In this document: positions 20,735 to 38,498 of the stretch, piece after piece
How positions within the stretch are numbered: the first letter of the stretch is position 1
Layout of the letters: each line of letters starts with the position of its first letter
Origin: Fasciola hepatica
Taxonomy: Eukaryota > Platyhelminthes > Trematoda > Plagiorchiida > Fasciolidae
Assembly: GCA_948099385.1 (NCBI GenBank)
Contig: CANUEZ040000116.1
Coordinates: forward strand, 12,773,001-12,837,000
Length of the DNA: 64,000 nt
Reading direction: 5' to 3'
The notes under the pieces: model-generated
The model's input: the letters and a program-made list of their open reading frames with translations, nothing else
What the model was told of the DNA's origin: nothing
The model's database searches: none
Translations under genes and position numbers: made by a program

Positions 20735-22340
20735 GTAATTTCATCTTCTTTTGCTAAATCATTTATTTAGTCCAGAAAAAGCGGTGGGCCTAAAACTGAC
20801 GCTTCAAATACTCAGCTGGTTACATCCTCTGCTTTCGAACTGCCAGTTTGTACTCCAACGTGAAACGTTCTGTTGGTTGGGAAGGATGATACCCACCTGT
20901 GTGAATGCTCTTCTTCCCCAAAGATCTCCAGTTTCTCCATCAGTTGGCGGCGGTTGAACGAGTCAAAAGCCCTGCTGACGTTGAGACAACATCCTCCGAC
21001 CATCTTGCCCCTATCCAGGTGGATGGTGACTTCGTCTAAGAATCCTATAAGGTTCAAGGGACAAGATTTGCCTTTCGAAAACCCATGATGTGTCTTAGAG
21101 AGCAAATTGTGGTTCATCAGGTGTTTACATGTGTTCTTTTACCGGTTTGCTCCAAACACTTGCAATGAATGCATGTGAGGACGGTAGTTTCGCTCTTCTG
21201 ACCGTGGCCATCACTTGTGGTTAACCCCAACTGTTGCTGACTTGCACTTTAACGGTAATACCCCTTGATTGAGTGTCATCATCATCATTGTACAGCGTTA
21301 AACAGTAGGACAAAACCCACTGACCACTGATTAAGTGTGGCGCAGTAAAGACGATAGACATCCACTGATCAGGACAGTCAGTGGGTCGATGATGGCTGGT
21401 TGTATGCCATCAGGTCCCACCGACTGATGTATGTTTAGTCCTTTCAGTAGTTTTCTCTCTCCCTTTATTTTTAGGTGTGAAAAATGGATGCCCACAGTTG
21501 CGGTTATGTCACTGCTGCTTGTCCTCCATTACGTGTGTGCACCCTCAAAGTATAGACCCAAGGCATCCACTTTGCTTTGATAGTCATCACATATTCTCCC
21601 CCCATCCCTCAAGAGCAGATATCCCACTCCATTTCTAAGCGAAGCCTTTGATTGAACGTATCTGTAGCTGCTCTTCGGTTTTTGTTTGTCTTCTTTGGTC
21701 AGTGCTAGTTCAAAGGCTGTCTTTGCATTTCGCTGGATATTTACGGCTGAGTTTCCGTCTCCGTTGTACCGTAACCAGGCTCTTTTGCTACCAACGGATT
21801 TGAAGATGTCAGCTTTTATCTCTTGGCCTGCTCGTCGAATTGTCGGTGTTCATCAAGCTGGCTTGCCATTGTGCTTGCATTCTTGAAGTAGAGCAAAGCT
21901 GTCCTGTTACCCTAGAAGGTTTTCCTCGATCCTCTGCCACATATCCTCCAACCCAGTTTCTTCATCTTCTACCTCAATTTAGTTCTGCAGTCCTAGTTCT
22001 GTGTTTCTCTATGTTTAACCTCCCAAGGCGTCTACGTAGTTTTCCTGCTGCATGCGCATATTTGAGACAGGGAAAATTTGATGATGACATGATTACATTT
22101 GCCTAAAGGGGGTGGCGAATATAACCCATCTGTCATTTTCATGCCCTGTAACCACTAGGTCAACGGGAGGTTTGTGTGTTGGGAGCCGGCGACCGAACGG
22201 TCGATTCAAACGCCTAGTGAATCTTACCTCATTCAGAATAGCTGAGTAAGAGGCAAGAGGCATTGGCCTTATTTAGTGATGGGCCACATCGCTTTGCTGT
22301 CTATGGACTTCTGTGGCTTTACGTAGAGAGTTCGCTGCTA
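20735..22340 (-). mobile_element. CR1-like LINE-B, antisense, fused to LINE-A
   Basis: Minus-strand translation gives 'KRAWLRYNGDGNSAVNIQRN', 'LNIHQSVGPDGIQPAII' (the 'GPDGI' of RT), and 'LSKTHHGFSKGKSCPLNLIG'. It goes on with 'CCLNVSRAFDSFNRRQLMEK' and 'HRWVSSFPTNRTFHVGVQTG'. After the 'SVLGPPLFLD*INDLAKE' block it passes straight into LINE-A. It is degraded by stops. The 5' part (22,110-22,340) looks like the LINE's non-coding or early region and resembles 26,690-27,050. Confidence 0.78.
21277..21327 (-). mobile_element. Extremely short LINE-A insertion with target-site duplication
   Basis: About 50 bp matching the very end of LINE-A ('tacagcgttaaacagtagga') with a (TCA)n tail, inside LINE-B. 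It is flanked by TGATTGAGTGT (21,266-21,276) and TGATTAAGTGT (21,328-21,338), an 11-bp duplication with one mismatch. Confidence 0.8.
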
Positions 22341-23392
22341 GGCGAAAAACCCACCACGCCCTCTAAAAATGTTGTGTTGTTCTTGTATGGCTACTCATCC
22401 TCGACCTGACCCGGAAGTTGCGCTGTGCGCTGCAATTGGTACAGCTTTTGGGGTCATCGTAACACACAAACCTGATCACCACGGCGAGGTAGCAATATCG
22501 ATCATGGAAACATTGAATAGAAACACAGTCAATATCGTCTGCAGAGTATTTGAAAACAACAGTAGACTTGACACTTCATGCTGAGTTGACGTAAGGCACA
22601 ACTCCACCTTCACATTTTTTGTTCTTCGGCACCCGATCTTGACGATGACACTATAATCCGTCTATGCGAATCAGAGAGTCGTCAGCCAGGATTCTTGAGC
22701 ACATACTGCGCATGTATGAACATGAATCAGTGTCGGTAAAATGCTTGTCAAATCCGACCATTTCGGGAAGAGAAAACAAACATCAGCGCTAATCACAAAC
22801 GACACCAATCATTTTGACTGAACTAAGAGAGCTAAGTGTAGCTTTACAGCAGATTTTCTTTTTGTCCAGTTTTGCTTCATACTAGCCATAGGCGAAGGAT
22901 ATTCATCGATAAAACACAGAACATTGTTTTTAGTATCCTAGAATGCCAATCGAAATTACGAGCGGCATGTAACCAGGATAACTGGATAGGGTAATAATAA
23001 ATCCCCTTTACCAGGAGAGCGACAAAAAAACGTAACGCAGCCAATCGAAAAGCGCGTCATCGAGCAGTGTGTACCACTGAAGCATAATTGCTAAAATACA
23101 CAATAGATATTCCATGAAAACTATCTAGTCAAATCAAATGAAGTAACTGTCAACCAACCAAGTCCCTCAGATTCGCAATGTGCACTTATTGATCTAGGAA
23201 GATGATTTCTATGTAGTCCAGTAACCACATTTGCTCCTTTGTACTTTATTCTTTGAACCTTTATTCATATTCCAACGGGACCTTCCTACTTCCAGATTTG
23301 TATAAATCGGTTGCGGAGACGTACCAAGCAGTTGATTGGTTTCCACCAACACGCGTCATTTTCTGCCTTACATAAACCTCATATTCACTGTG
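22341..23392. other. Intergenic sequence upstream of RTCA
   Basis: About 1.05 kb with only short open frames. No transposon protein or RNA gene was recognised. The promoter of the RTCA gene is expected here or closer to 23,392, but no convincing core element was seen. Confidence 0.5.
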
Positions 23393-29922
<6,530 letters not shown>

Positions 29923-30024
29923 GTAAGTGAGCGTCGTGCGAATGCACTCAAGATGTTTGCGACGGGTGTTGTGTATGTCGTCGAAAGGTATTCCTTGATG
30001 TGCAATGCTCACTGAGTCTCGTAG

Positions 30025-30410
30025 AGGTTGGACGATGCGCAGAGGGGTGGCCAGTCCATGGCATGGGCGAAAATGTGAAAACCATAACCAGTGAACTTGG
30101 CCATGTATGACAAGCTAGACTTTGTGGGTGAGGTCCAAGAGTACCGTGCCATCGTACTTAGTGACTATATACATCAGAGGATATGACTAGGTGCCGCGGC
30201 CAATAGCACTGTTGTATTTATAAAGTTTACTTACGAAATTTACACTTCTATTGTTGGTTCTCTTCTTACTCTTTTCGTAATGTGGCTTTAAAAAATACCC
30301 ATTGTGATCCCCGCTGAGAGATAGCAACCAGAGGCACCGCACACAGTCGAATCGAGATAGTAGTTGCTTTATGCACCCAAAATGGTGAATTTTCAGCCTT
30401 TCACACCCTA
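30025..30410 (+). mobile_element. RTE-like LINE 3' end
   Basis: Contains 'agaggggtggccagtccatgg' (the 'RGGQSM' region) and 'gactttgtgggtgaggtcca'. Further on come 'ggtgccgcggccaatagcac' and the 3' UTR 'gagagatagcaaccagaggc'. The order matches 4,910-5,230 of LINE-E. It is a 5'-truncated copy lying just downstream of RTCA exon 9. Confidence 0.75.
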
Positions 30411-30439
30411 ATGCCATGTATGCACCATTTCAACGAAGA

Positions 30440-32690
30440 AAAAGAGTTAAAAAAAAAACGGATTAATTCTCGACATTCAGGCTGTTTCGTAGTTCTGAGA
30501 GAACCTTCTTGCGATCAGCAAGTAGACGAACGACATACGGCAAAACCGAATTACGGTAAGCAAAAGTGCGGGCAAACAGGAGTTTGAACTTTGAGCGAGT
30601 GTGGGGTGTAGATGAAGCCTTTGAAAGTTCGCTGTATGGTGGGTGATGGAAATCAGAGATAATTCTAGACGAAAGATATCACAAGCACATAAATATTTTC
30701 ATGATAGTGTCAACAAATGTAACACAAAATATACCACTTCATATAGAGACGGAATACTGGGGAGTAGTAAAGCCAGTGGAGAATAATGCAAGTGATTACA
30801 AATCTTGAAATGCATTTATGAGGTACGGACAGCATATATAGTCTAACAGAGAAAAGCGACGGCATTCTAACTCTGCAAAAACTTCGTTGACGTGCATCGA
30901 CCACGAAAGATTGTAGGCAGGTAAAACACCGAGGCATTCGATTGTCTACGATGCGGGAAGATGTCCATTTTGTACTGATAACAGGGAGTCTGTCAATACT
31001 GTTTTTATTTGATCCCCTAGGTAGTAAATAAAATGATCTTTCGTGACACTTAGATTCATTCAAATTCAGTGGACGGGAAGAGGACCAATTTACAGTATCG
31101 TCAAGGTTGCTTTGGAAAACAGGACTGACCTCTGGTCTAGAATGGTCACACCCAAAAACGACGTCGTCTACGTATTCACATGAAATAAATGAAGATGGAA
31201 TGGGTAACTGTTTTACATACAAGGATACGAAGTAGAGTGAAAAGATAGCACCCTGTCAGACACCATCACTGACAGGAAGTGGAAAAGATATCATTCCAAT
31301 AAAGGACGTAAACTGAGTCCGGTCAGTGAAGTAGTCCCGAATCAGTTTGCATAAATTCTGATCAACTCCTGATTCGGATAACAGATTGAGCAACACCGAC
31401 CTATCGAGACTGCCGAAAAAGTTTTTATAATCCAGGAATAGTATCCTAACCATTTTATATTTCTTACCTAAAGCGGCCGCAGTAGAGTTTGCTAAGTATG
31501 CCGCGGCATGAAGGGTGGATCGGGCGATCTGTATGCAAGCTGATAGATATCTTCCGTAGCATTCTCAGCTTCCGCATGTAGTGAAGTTTCCTCCAGCGTA
31601 TTGGGCATCATAGATGTACAATCAGTGGGGCGGTATGTACCAGGCTCCTTTTTTGGAAAAAGCATTATCTTTACAGGTCTCTATATATTGGGAATCTTAC
31701 GGCTTTTCAGACAACAATTGAAAATATCTGCCAAGGGACGTAGCATGACATCGGCGTATACTTCCAGGACGGCAGAGGATAAGCCATCCTAGCCTGAGGC
31801 TTTATTAGTTTTTCATGTACTTAGCTGCTTCCAAACAGCCGTGGGCTCGATTTGAGGAGGCTCATCAGTGCTGCTATACGAAAACAAACATATATCTTGA
31901 AGTAACAAACGAAAACCCTCGTTTAGTTTTTCGACGCCAACGGAACGGTTCTTGATCCTTGAATTGTTGCCACAAATCCTTTTTATAGCACGCCACGTGT
32001 CCCGACAGCTAGAGTTCCCTGGGATGGTACCTGCATAAAGCACATTTGGGTGTTGGATTTCCAGTTTTGGCAGCAAAGTAGTCCACTTTACTTCAGACTT
32101 TTGCCCGCTTTTGTTGGGCTGTTCTTTCTTCGTGCGTAGTTATCCTAGGGAGAGGGAAATCTGTCGGTCTGCATGTAGGGGGTTTCAAACAAACAGCAAT
32201 TTTGAAATCACAAATTAAGATGATCAATAAGAATCTCAGGAATTTTTGAGGGATTGTGATTGTAAAACATGGTAAATTCGGTACAGTGCACAACAGTTCG
32301 TAAATATGCTAGATTTTCGAAAGGGTATTTTATTTTTTTGACAGTTCTACATATTCGTTTCGGTAACATGTATCGAATTTTCCTGCCATAGGTAATTGGA
32401 AAAGCCTTCATAATACTGATCAAAACTGCTCAGTGGAGCACGTTGTTGAACCACAAATAATCTTACTTTGTGAAAACAAAATCCAGACAAGCGTTATTCC
32501 TGGTGGGGAAAAGTAATAGATTTGTCAAACCGAGTGTCACAAGGAAAGTTGCGTCAAATCTGTTCAAATCGGCACCAAATATACACGGAGAGTCATCTGA
32601 ATACGAGATAACTGAAGTCGACGGATCAGAAAATGATTTGAGCTCATTTGCCGTTCTACCTGCGGTTAGTTAAATGTTACCAGTAAGTAC
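30440..32690 (-). mobile_element. CR1/Jockey-like LINE-D (antisense, degraded)
   Basis: From high to low coordinates on the minus strand: endonuclease end 'FGADLNRFDATFLVTLGLTN' and 'NNACLDFVFTK' (about 32,690-32,460), then a linker. The RT follows with 'FLDYKNFFGSLDRSVLL' and 'FTDRTQFTSF' (31,256-31,453) and 'SCEYVDDVVFGCD' (31,150-31,190, intact Y-x-D-D). The terminal part is 'FAYRNSVLPYVVRLLADRKK' (30,480-30,600). Frames are broken in several places. Confidence 0.8.
30710..31222 (-). pseudogene. LINE-D reverse transcriptase, C-terminal part
   Basis: A 170-codon frame with 'SSFISCEYVDDVVFGCDHSR' and 'WSSSRPLNLNESKCHERSF', the catalytic YVDD box and the 'LN-x-x-K' motif of non-LTR reverse transcriptases. 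The upstream frame at 31,256-31,453 ends 'PLPVSDGV', the 'GVPQG' site. The two are one protein separated by a frameshift. Confidence 0.78.
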
Positions 32691-33716
32691 TGATCAAAAC
32701 CCGCTCAGAAATTACGCGTGGTTATTCTATTTTTTTGAATGTTTTCTTTTTAGTTTATAACAATAATAAAATATTTCAGGAAGGGGTCGTGGTCGAATAA
32801 TGGCTGCTAATTGGTTGTTCGAACTGAACTGAACTATGGTATAGGTCATCATGTAGTGCGAATACTCTTTTTCACCATTAGAAATCATGAGGGCACTCAT
32901 TGCCGTTCATCATCGTATAGCGTTAAACAGCAGGACAAGCCCCACTGACCGCTGCCTTTCTCACCATCTAGCACGTGAGTATAGAAAGAATGAATATACA
33001 AGATGGACAGGGAGTGGACCTATAGGGGTGGGGAAAGGAAAGAATGCTCTAGTAGCCAACACACGGAATGCACAGTCTAACTGTACAAACACATGGATCA
33101 GCCATTGTGATTGGACAGAAAGTGACAACGCGGTCGGCACTGTTCACGGTTCGCTGCCATATCCTTCATTGGTTCGATCCAACTGATGAGGGATCTTTTA
33201 GACCCCAACAACGAAGACGCGAAGCATCTACGTTTTCTAAGTTTGCTGTACATTTTGTGATTTCTCACTGCGATGTCATCTGTTGACCTCCACGGGGTTT
33301 CTTGCACTCCTGAGGAGGAACGGGAAACAGGGAACGGTATGAAAGATGTGTGTTTGTCATACGTAACACGTGCCCCAACCAAGGAGGTCTGCTAATCTGG
33401 ATACACTGCGATTGAACGTTCTTCGAATTAATACCTAATACTCGATTTCCAACCTCATCGTTGCTCACTCGGTTATTCCAACCAATCCTAGCGATACTAC
33501 ACAAGCGTCTGTGGTCGAAACTCTCAAGACGACGAATGTCTTCCGCACGCAGGTCCCAATTTTCGCAACCGTACAGTCTTGGCTTTGCGCGTTGTCACCT
33601 CTACTACTGTGCTCCTATCTGTCGTTATGCTGCTGCCGAGATAAGTGAAGTGGTCGACAACTGCCAACCAGCACCTCCCCATCGAGCATCAAGGTCGGAA
33701 CTGTTGACGTCCAGTC

Positions 33717-34388
33717 TTACAACATCACTTTACACTTTGAAGGTGTAAAGCACATGCCAAATGGAGCTACAGCTCTCGCGAGTCTATCTAGTGCACGTTG
33801 AGCATGTTCCGTGGATTCGAACAAGCAGACAGGGTGTTCAGCGTAATCTAGATCACACAGCTTTTCACTGTTTCCTAGCTCAACACTCATATCATGAAGA
33901 TTTTGTAACGCTTTCTCCATCATTTCGTCCACGATGAATTTGAACAGGAATGGAGGCACGGGACATTCTTGTCAAACACCGCTGGTCGTTTCGAATGGAC
34001 TAGACAGTTCACCACAAAGCCTTACGCGACCAGAAATATGAGAGTACAATGATCTCAGTAGATTCACGAACTTCTGTGACATACCTCTCTGGTGGAGTGC
34101 ACTGAATAGCACTGTCCGGTCAACCGAATCAAAGGCGTCTTTCAAGTCGATGAAAACCATTGTTGTCGGTCGACAGTGAGTGTGACGCATTTCTAGTAAT
34201 TGACGTGGAGTAAGACTCTGGCCCGGGCGGAATCCAGCCTGTTGTTGACGGGCGTTCCTCTCACAAGCCGGTGTCAGACGGCGCAGCAAAATCGAGGCTA
34301 ATGCACTGGTGGCTATCACAAGAAAGCTAATCCCACGATGGTTACTACAACCATTGTGTATTCCTTCCTTGAAAATGGGAACAATCAA
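33717..34388 (-). pseudogene. LINE-A copy 3 reverse transcriptase
   Basis: Two frames: 33,972-34,388 with 'NGCSNHRGISFLVIATSALA', 'QQQAGFRPGQSLTPRQLLEM' and 'FIDLKDAFDSVDRTVLFSAL', and 33,717-33,959 with 'PPFLFKFIVDEMMEKAL' and 'LDRLARAVAPFGMCFTPSKC'. The 'FVDLKxAFDSVDR' block is the first catalytic Asp region. A stop separates it from 'RQGCP-x-SPFLF'. This part is deleted in copy 2. Confidence 0.83.
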
Positions 34389-34424
34389 TGAATCACTCCA
34401 TAATGACGGAATACACTCCTCGTT

Positions 34425-35196
34425 TCAAATGTCAGGGAACAAGGTCGTGAGTGATTTTACTAACGCACCGCCACCCATTTTGAAAAGAACCGGAAGACGT
34501 TTGTTGTGACCGGCCGCTTTCCCACGCTTTCGTAATCGAATACATGACTCCAATTCCATTTCCGTTTGGGGCCTAAGTGGTACCACCCAAGGAATCGCAG
34601 TTGTTGACACAGGAGTAACTACACTAGTGCGCGGCCAGATAAACTGCTCCTTGAAGTATTCGGCCAAACGTTCGAGCCTTTGCTGTTTGCCATGAATGGG
34701 CTCTCCATTTCTATCGCAAATCGTTTCGCTGACCGGGATTCGTCGCCCACCGGTGTCGCGAATAAGTTTGAACAGTCTTTGACTGTTACCTGAAGCAGCT
34801 GCTATTTCCATTTCTTCGGCTACCTTAACCCACCAATTTTCGCGATCCTTCTTGAGGCTTTTCGTAACTTGGCTTTGTAGCTTTCTTCGTATCTTATTCA
34901 TCGCCTCACCCTTCAAGAGCTGATTTAATTTACTCCGTTACACTGAGCGACTCTTGGGAAATCCAGTGTTTTTGATGGACATCGGATCTGGGACCACAGG
35001 CGAAACCTGTTGCCACGTGCATCACTTGTTTGATATGGACCCAATGCTCATCTACATTACTGTTTGTCATAGATCCTAGCTGATGTGCTAACTTCTGTTC
35101 ATAACGGGTGCGTACTTCTGGATCACACAAACGTTGCACGGCTAACCGCGTTTGTGGTTTGCGACGATGACCATGGAGCTGGAGAGATAATCGCAT
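34425..35196 (-). pseudogene. LINE-A copy 3 linker frames
   Basis: Near-identical to the copy 2 frames at 19,608-20,379, with the same internal stop. It differs by a few residues, such as 'RDTGGRRIPVSETICD' against 'RETGGRRIPDSEMICD'. It links endonuclease and RT. Confidence 0.8.
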
Positions 35197-35553
35197 GAAA
35201 ACTAATGGATGGTCCGACTTTTTGTACGTGGACCAGTAAGATCCACAGTTCTGAACATAACTGTGCCACCGGTAGCTTACTGCGGTATGATCAATCTAAC
35301 TCAAAGTACCTGTAGAGTTAGAGCGACATGTCGCTGTGCGACGCGAGCTGTGTCGGAAACTGGTGCTGGACAGGAATAACCGGTTGTCTTCACAAAACTG
35401 GAGGAGCCCATCACCGTTATCTGTGTGCTGATCGGGCAAAGCGCAGCGCTTACCTGAACAAGCTTCTGACACACTGAGTTTTCCACCATGTGCAATGAAA
35501 TCACCAGCTAGCACTACGATGTCAGAGCCTTTTGCTGCTGTGAATGAGAATGG

Positions 35554-35668
35554 TAATTTCATCATCTTTTGCTAAATCATTTATTTAGATAAAAGAAAAA
35601 TGAGGGGCCTAAAACTGACGCTTGAAATACTCAGCTGGTTACATCTGCTTTAGAATTGCCAATGAAAC
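35554..35668 (-). mobile_element. LINE-B piece fused to LINE-A copy 3
   Basis: About 115 bp that match 20,735-20,850. Minus-strand translation gives 'GNSKADVTS*VFQASVLGP', the 'DVTSGVPQGSVLGP' motif of CR1-like RT. In copy 2 this piece is the end of a 1.6-kb LINE-B segment. Here it is cut off at about 35,668. Confidence 0.75.
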
Positions 35669-36677
35669 ATACCCTTCTCATTGCACTCATACGCAAGCAT
35701 GCGCTATGAAAATCCAGGAAACTGACTCATGTTCACGCAGGAGTTAGTCGAATAAAAATAAAATAAAATCAGGTAAGTATACTGAAAATGTCCTTCTGTG
35801 GGCAAGAAGAACACGCTCCTGTGTAAAGCTGTATTTCCGTTGTTAGCTTGTCAGTCGTCTTCGTCAGCAGCAGCAACAGCTGCAATTTTGCTGAGTTCCA
35901 ACTGGGATTGGAACCCGGCGTACCGGACCACGGGTCCCACCGGAACCACCTTCGGGCTATTCGAGCTGGCTTCTAATGGTTTGCTTCATATCACTTGGAC
36001 CTCATATCGGTCACCTAGAGGTTGCTTGCGGCAGATGTTGATTTCAAAAAGTCTTGGGTTATGAAACACAAAGAGTAACACTATAGTCAGCAGAAGATTG
36101 TAAGTACGCCTGCTATCAAACAGTGGCTACTTAGACTGTCCTCGGTACATTACTGACCCATAGTTGTTTCATTTTCTCTGATGCGAATGAGGCATCACTG
36201 TTGGGTTTGAATTTTTGGTGTAACTTAGACCTGGAATCAATACACATTCGCAGTTTCAGTCGCTTGTGCATTGACCTCGCTCTCATATTTGTCATGATCA
36301 CCGGTGTTTATTGTATCGCTCAGTTCTACCGCACCAACCGTCTCATCTGTGTTTTTGTTTCTGGGGCTCGAGAGCGATTTGATCAACTTTCTTTCACGGA
36401 CGGTTTTTACCCGTGGGGTCCAGCTTTGGATGACTGGCGTGCGTGTGTCTCGTACTCGGTGACGTTTGCGTCCAGCAGTACTTAATAATCCAATCCCCAT
36501 TATTTGATACCATAGACGTCATAACAAGATGTGCGTAAAACTCGATCATAAAAAAATATGGGTTTACATATGTTCCATCGGAGCATCAGGGTATGTCACG
36601 GGGCACTTCCCTCGGGTTGCAGATAGGGGATCAGCAACAAATCCACTGGTTATTCTGAAATAAAACAGTTTTACAGT
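35669..36677. other. No clear gene; possible tRNA-like SINE box
   Basis: About 1 kb. On the minus strand near 35,908-35,930 'acgccgggttccaatccc' fits a tRNA-type B box with consensus GGTTCNANNCC. No matching A box or cloverleaf was confirmed. Open frames at 36,201-36,500 on both strands have no recognised domain. Confidence 0.4.
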
Positions 36678-36908
36678 CTACTTAGTAAGAAAGCGCGGAC
36701 AATCAGCGGCACGTTTCTTGTTTGGCCGACCTCCTTCTAATCGATGTACCACAGATCCGTAGATATTGTTGTGACTTGGCGGATGTGATGAGTCACTAGA
36801 TATGGCTACTGCACCTTGTGTTTCGTGTGCCGGGTAAGATTTTCCAGAATAAGCATATGGACCATACTCCTGGCCACTAGTTTGTGTAATACACAAGGAT
36901 GTTCTAGG
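36678..36908 (-). CDS. Possible terminal exon of an unknown host gene
   Basis: On the minus strand an acceptor-like 'actctag' (36,909) opens a frame of 76 codons to a TAG. It contains 'YGPYAYSGKSYPAHETQGAV' and ends with a basic 'GGRPNKKRAADCPRFLTK'. It shows no similarity to the transposons here. A minus-strand AATAAA lies about 370 bp downstream (near 36,305). No upstream exon was found and no family was recognised. It could equally be a chance frame. Confidence 0.28.
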   Translation of the reverse strand, partial: PRTSLCITQTSGQEYGPYAYSGKSYPAHETQGAVAISSDSSHPPSHNNIYGSVVHRLEGGRPNKKRAADCPRFLTK

Positions 36909-38301
36909 CTAGAGTTTCCATCCTTAAATGTAAGTACTGCACATTCAAAAATTATCGCTACTCTGACTGTGAGCCGTCGAGTTGAGATGCAGCATATCCA
37001 CATACAGATTAGATGCTGCTCACCTTTGGGATATTTCCTCTTCAAGACAGGAATGCATGCAACCTCGTATTTCGTCAATTCGTACCGTTTTGCTATTGTT
37101 GTTCGATTAGGTCTCTCTTCTGTAGAACGCTTCATGCCTGAAAATGTGTAACACTGGTTATGTCTCTTTCCGAGAGCATTCTTTACATTCACTCAATTGG
37201 ATCATTTTTCATCCGTTGGCGAAGGAAAAGCAAGTTCCTGCTTGGTTGACCCATGGCGCAAACTGCGTCTACACAAATCCGACTGAATGATCGTTACCGA
37301 CTAATGTGACCTTGATGACTCCAAAGCCAACAGAGTACTATTTGTGAGTGAAGCGCGTGTTGCTGTGCGTGATCTCAACGTTCATTGAAGTTGATACGAA
37401 ATCGGTGTGTTAGCATCATCATTACTGATTGCCTTGTCAGTGTTGGTGTAGATAGACGTCTAGCTGGGTGGCCACCTCTACAATATCGAGATCTTAGCAT
37501 GTCAAGGATACATTCGTATCCTCCAATCAAACGATATCTGTATCAGTATTGCTATCTGACACAAATAAAGCTCGTTATATATGGTTATAGCTCACTACAT
37601 CCAGTAATCTAGTGATTCTAACGGATATCATAGCCCTAGCCAAGAATGCTATAACCAGTTTCGCTCGAACAAAATGTTTTTTGCTTAGCGGAGATAGAGT
37701 TAATTTCCAACGGAAGTGTTTCTGGCTTATTTATGCGGTTTACTGCATAATGGGAGGTTTTCTATAGAGTAAATTTCCGTGTGCGGTAAAAGTGTTTTGC
37801 ACGGAGGTTATTACAATCTGGGAGAGACTACTGCACTGTAAATCTCCTTGTGTCGTTTTTCGGGACAGTAAATATAATATTGATTGCAAATTTACTGTCT
37901 GCATGTGATGGGGGTCATTAGGGTTCACAGTATTTGATCACTTTCATATTCTGAAAATCCTTGCGGTCTATTAAAACCTGCATTTATAAAGCATCGATGC
38001 AGGGCTTGAACTACCCAGTGGTCTGTATTCCACTATGGATATTTTTAAATTTTGTCAATGTTTTAACTGCTGACTATTGAGTAAGTAGCTGCAGTAGTTA
38101 CGTCAAAAAAGCACGGGCTGTGCTCCTTGACTCGGTCAGTGGTATTAATTCGATAGAGATCCGGAAGCTGCTGAACCTGTCTCGAACAAGTGATGCTTAC
38201 AATTCTTTAGGGCAAGTTAGATATTTTGATTGATTCCGATGTGGACCGTTGAATTTCGGAAGGGCACGATTTTAGCTAGCAGCTACAGGTTTTCGAGCCG
38301 T
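36909..38301. other. No recognisable gene
   Basis: About 1.4 kb. The overlapping frames on both strands at 36,806-37,192 have no domain that I recognise. At 37,275-37,320 'gatcgttaccgactaatgtg' resembles the start of the duplicated 1.56-kb block ('aatcgttgtcaccgacaaatg'), a weak hint of a related repeat. Confidence 0.5.
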
Positions 38302-38498
38302 TTAGCAGCCACTGTCGACCATATAGCGACCGCGGCCTAAGATACAGTAGCCAAACGTTTCCGACACACCCATACCGCACAAGGTCACGTCACGTGAGTT
38401 TTTGGTCCCAGTTACGGGGCCTAATAGCTTCATGCGAGCCACGTGAGTGACTTCGCGCTCGACGCAGAATCCATCTCCATCACACTTCAAGTCACTAG
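38302..38498 (-). CDS. Possible exon with F-type-lectin-like pattern
   Basis: After an acceptor-like 'actcattcag' (minus strand) the frame reads 'SDLKCDGDGFCVEREVTHVA' and then 'RMKLLGPVTGTKNSRDVTLC', before reaching a stop at 38,302. The pattern 'x-R-x-x-x-L-x-G...V-T-L-C-x-x-x-V' with paired Cys recalls the end of fucolectin/discoidin-like domains ('GRYVxL...LTLCEVEV'). The rest of such a domain was not seen upstream. It may be a degenerate exon or coincidence. Confidence 0.22.

Larger units (their letters stand above)
32900..35553 (-). mobile_element. LINE-A copy 3 (minus strand)
   Basis: The most complete RT of the three copies. On the minus strand it holds the endonuclease end (35,296-35,550), linker (34,425-35,196), RT (33,717-34,388) and C-terminal region (33,265-33,504). 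The 3' UTR ends with 'catcatcgtatagcgttaaa'. About 120 bp of the C-terminal region are missing near 33,578. The YADD box reads 'DYAEHPVCLFE', so the catalytic Asp pair is lost. The 5' side is fused to a LINE-B piece exactly as in copy 2. Confidence 0.9.

Noticed and set aside
29923..30015. In-frame extension of RTCA exon 9 to a stop at 30,013
   Set aside because: The donor GTAAGT at 29,923 is strong and the extension shows no likeness to the family's C-terminus. LINE sequence begins right after.
32470..32673. A + strand frame of 67 codons considered as the missing last RTCA exon
   Set aside because: The opposite strand encodes the endonuclease end of LINE-D in order with the rest of that element, and the + frame does not match RTCA.
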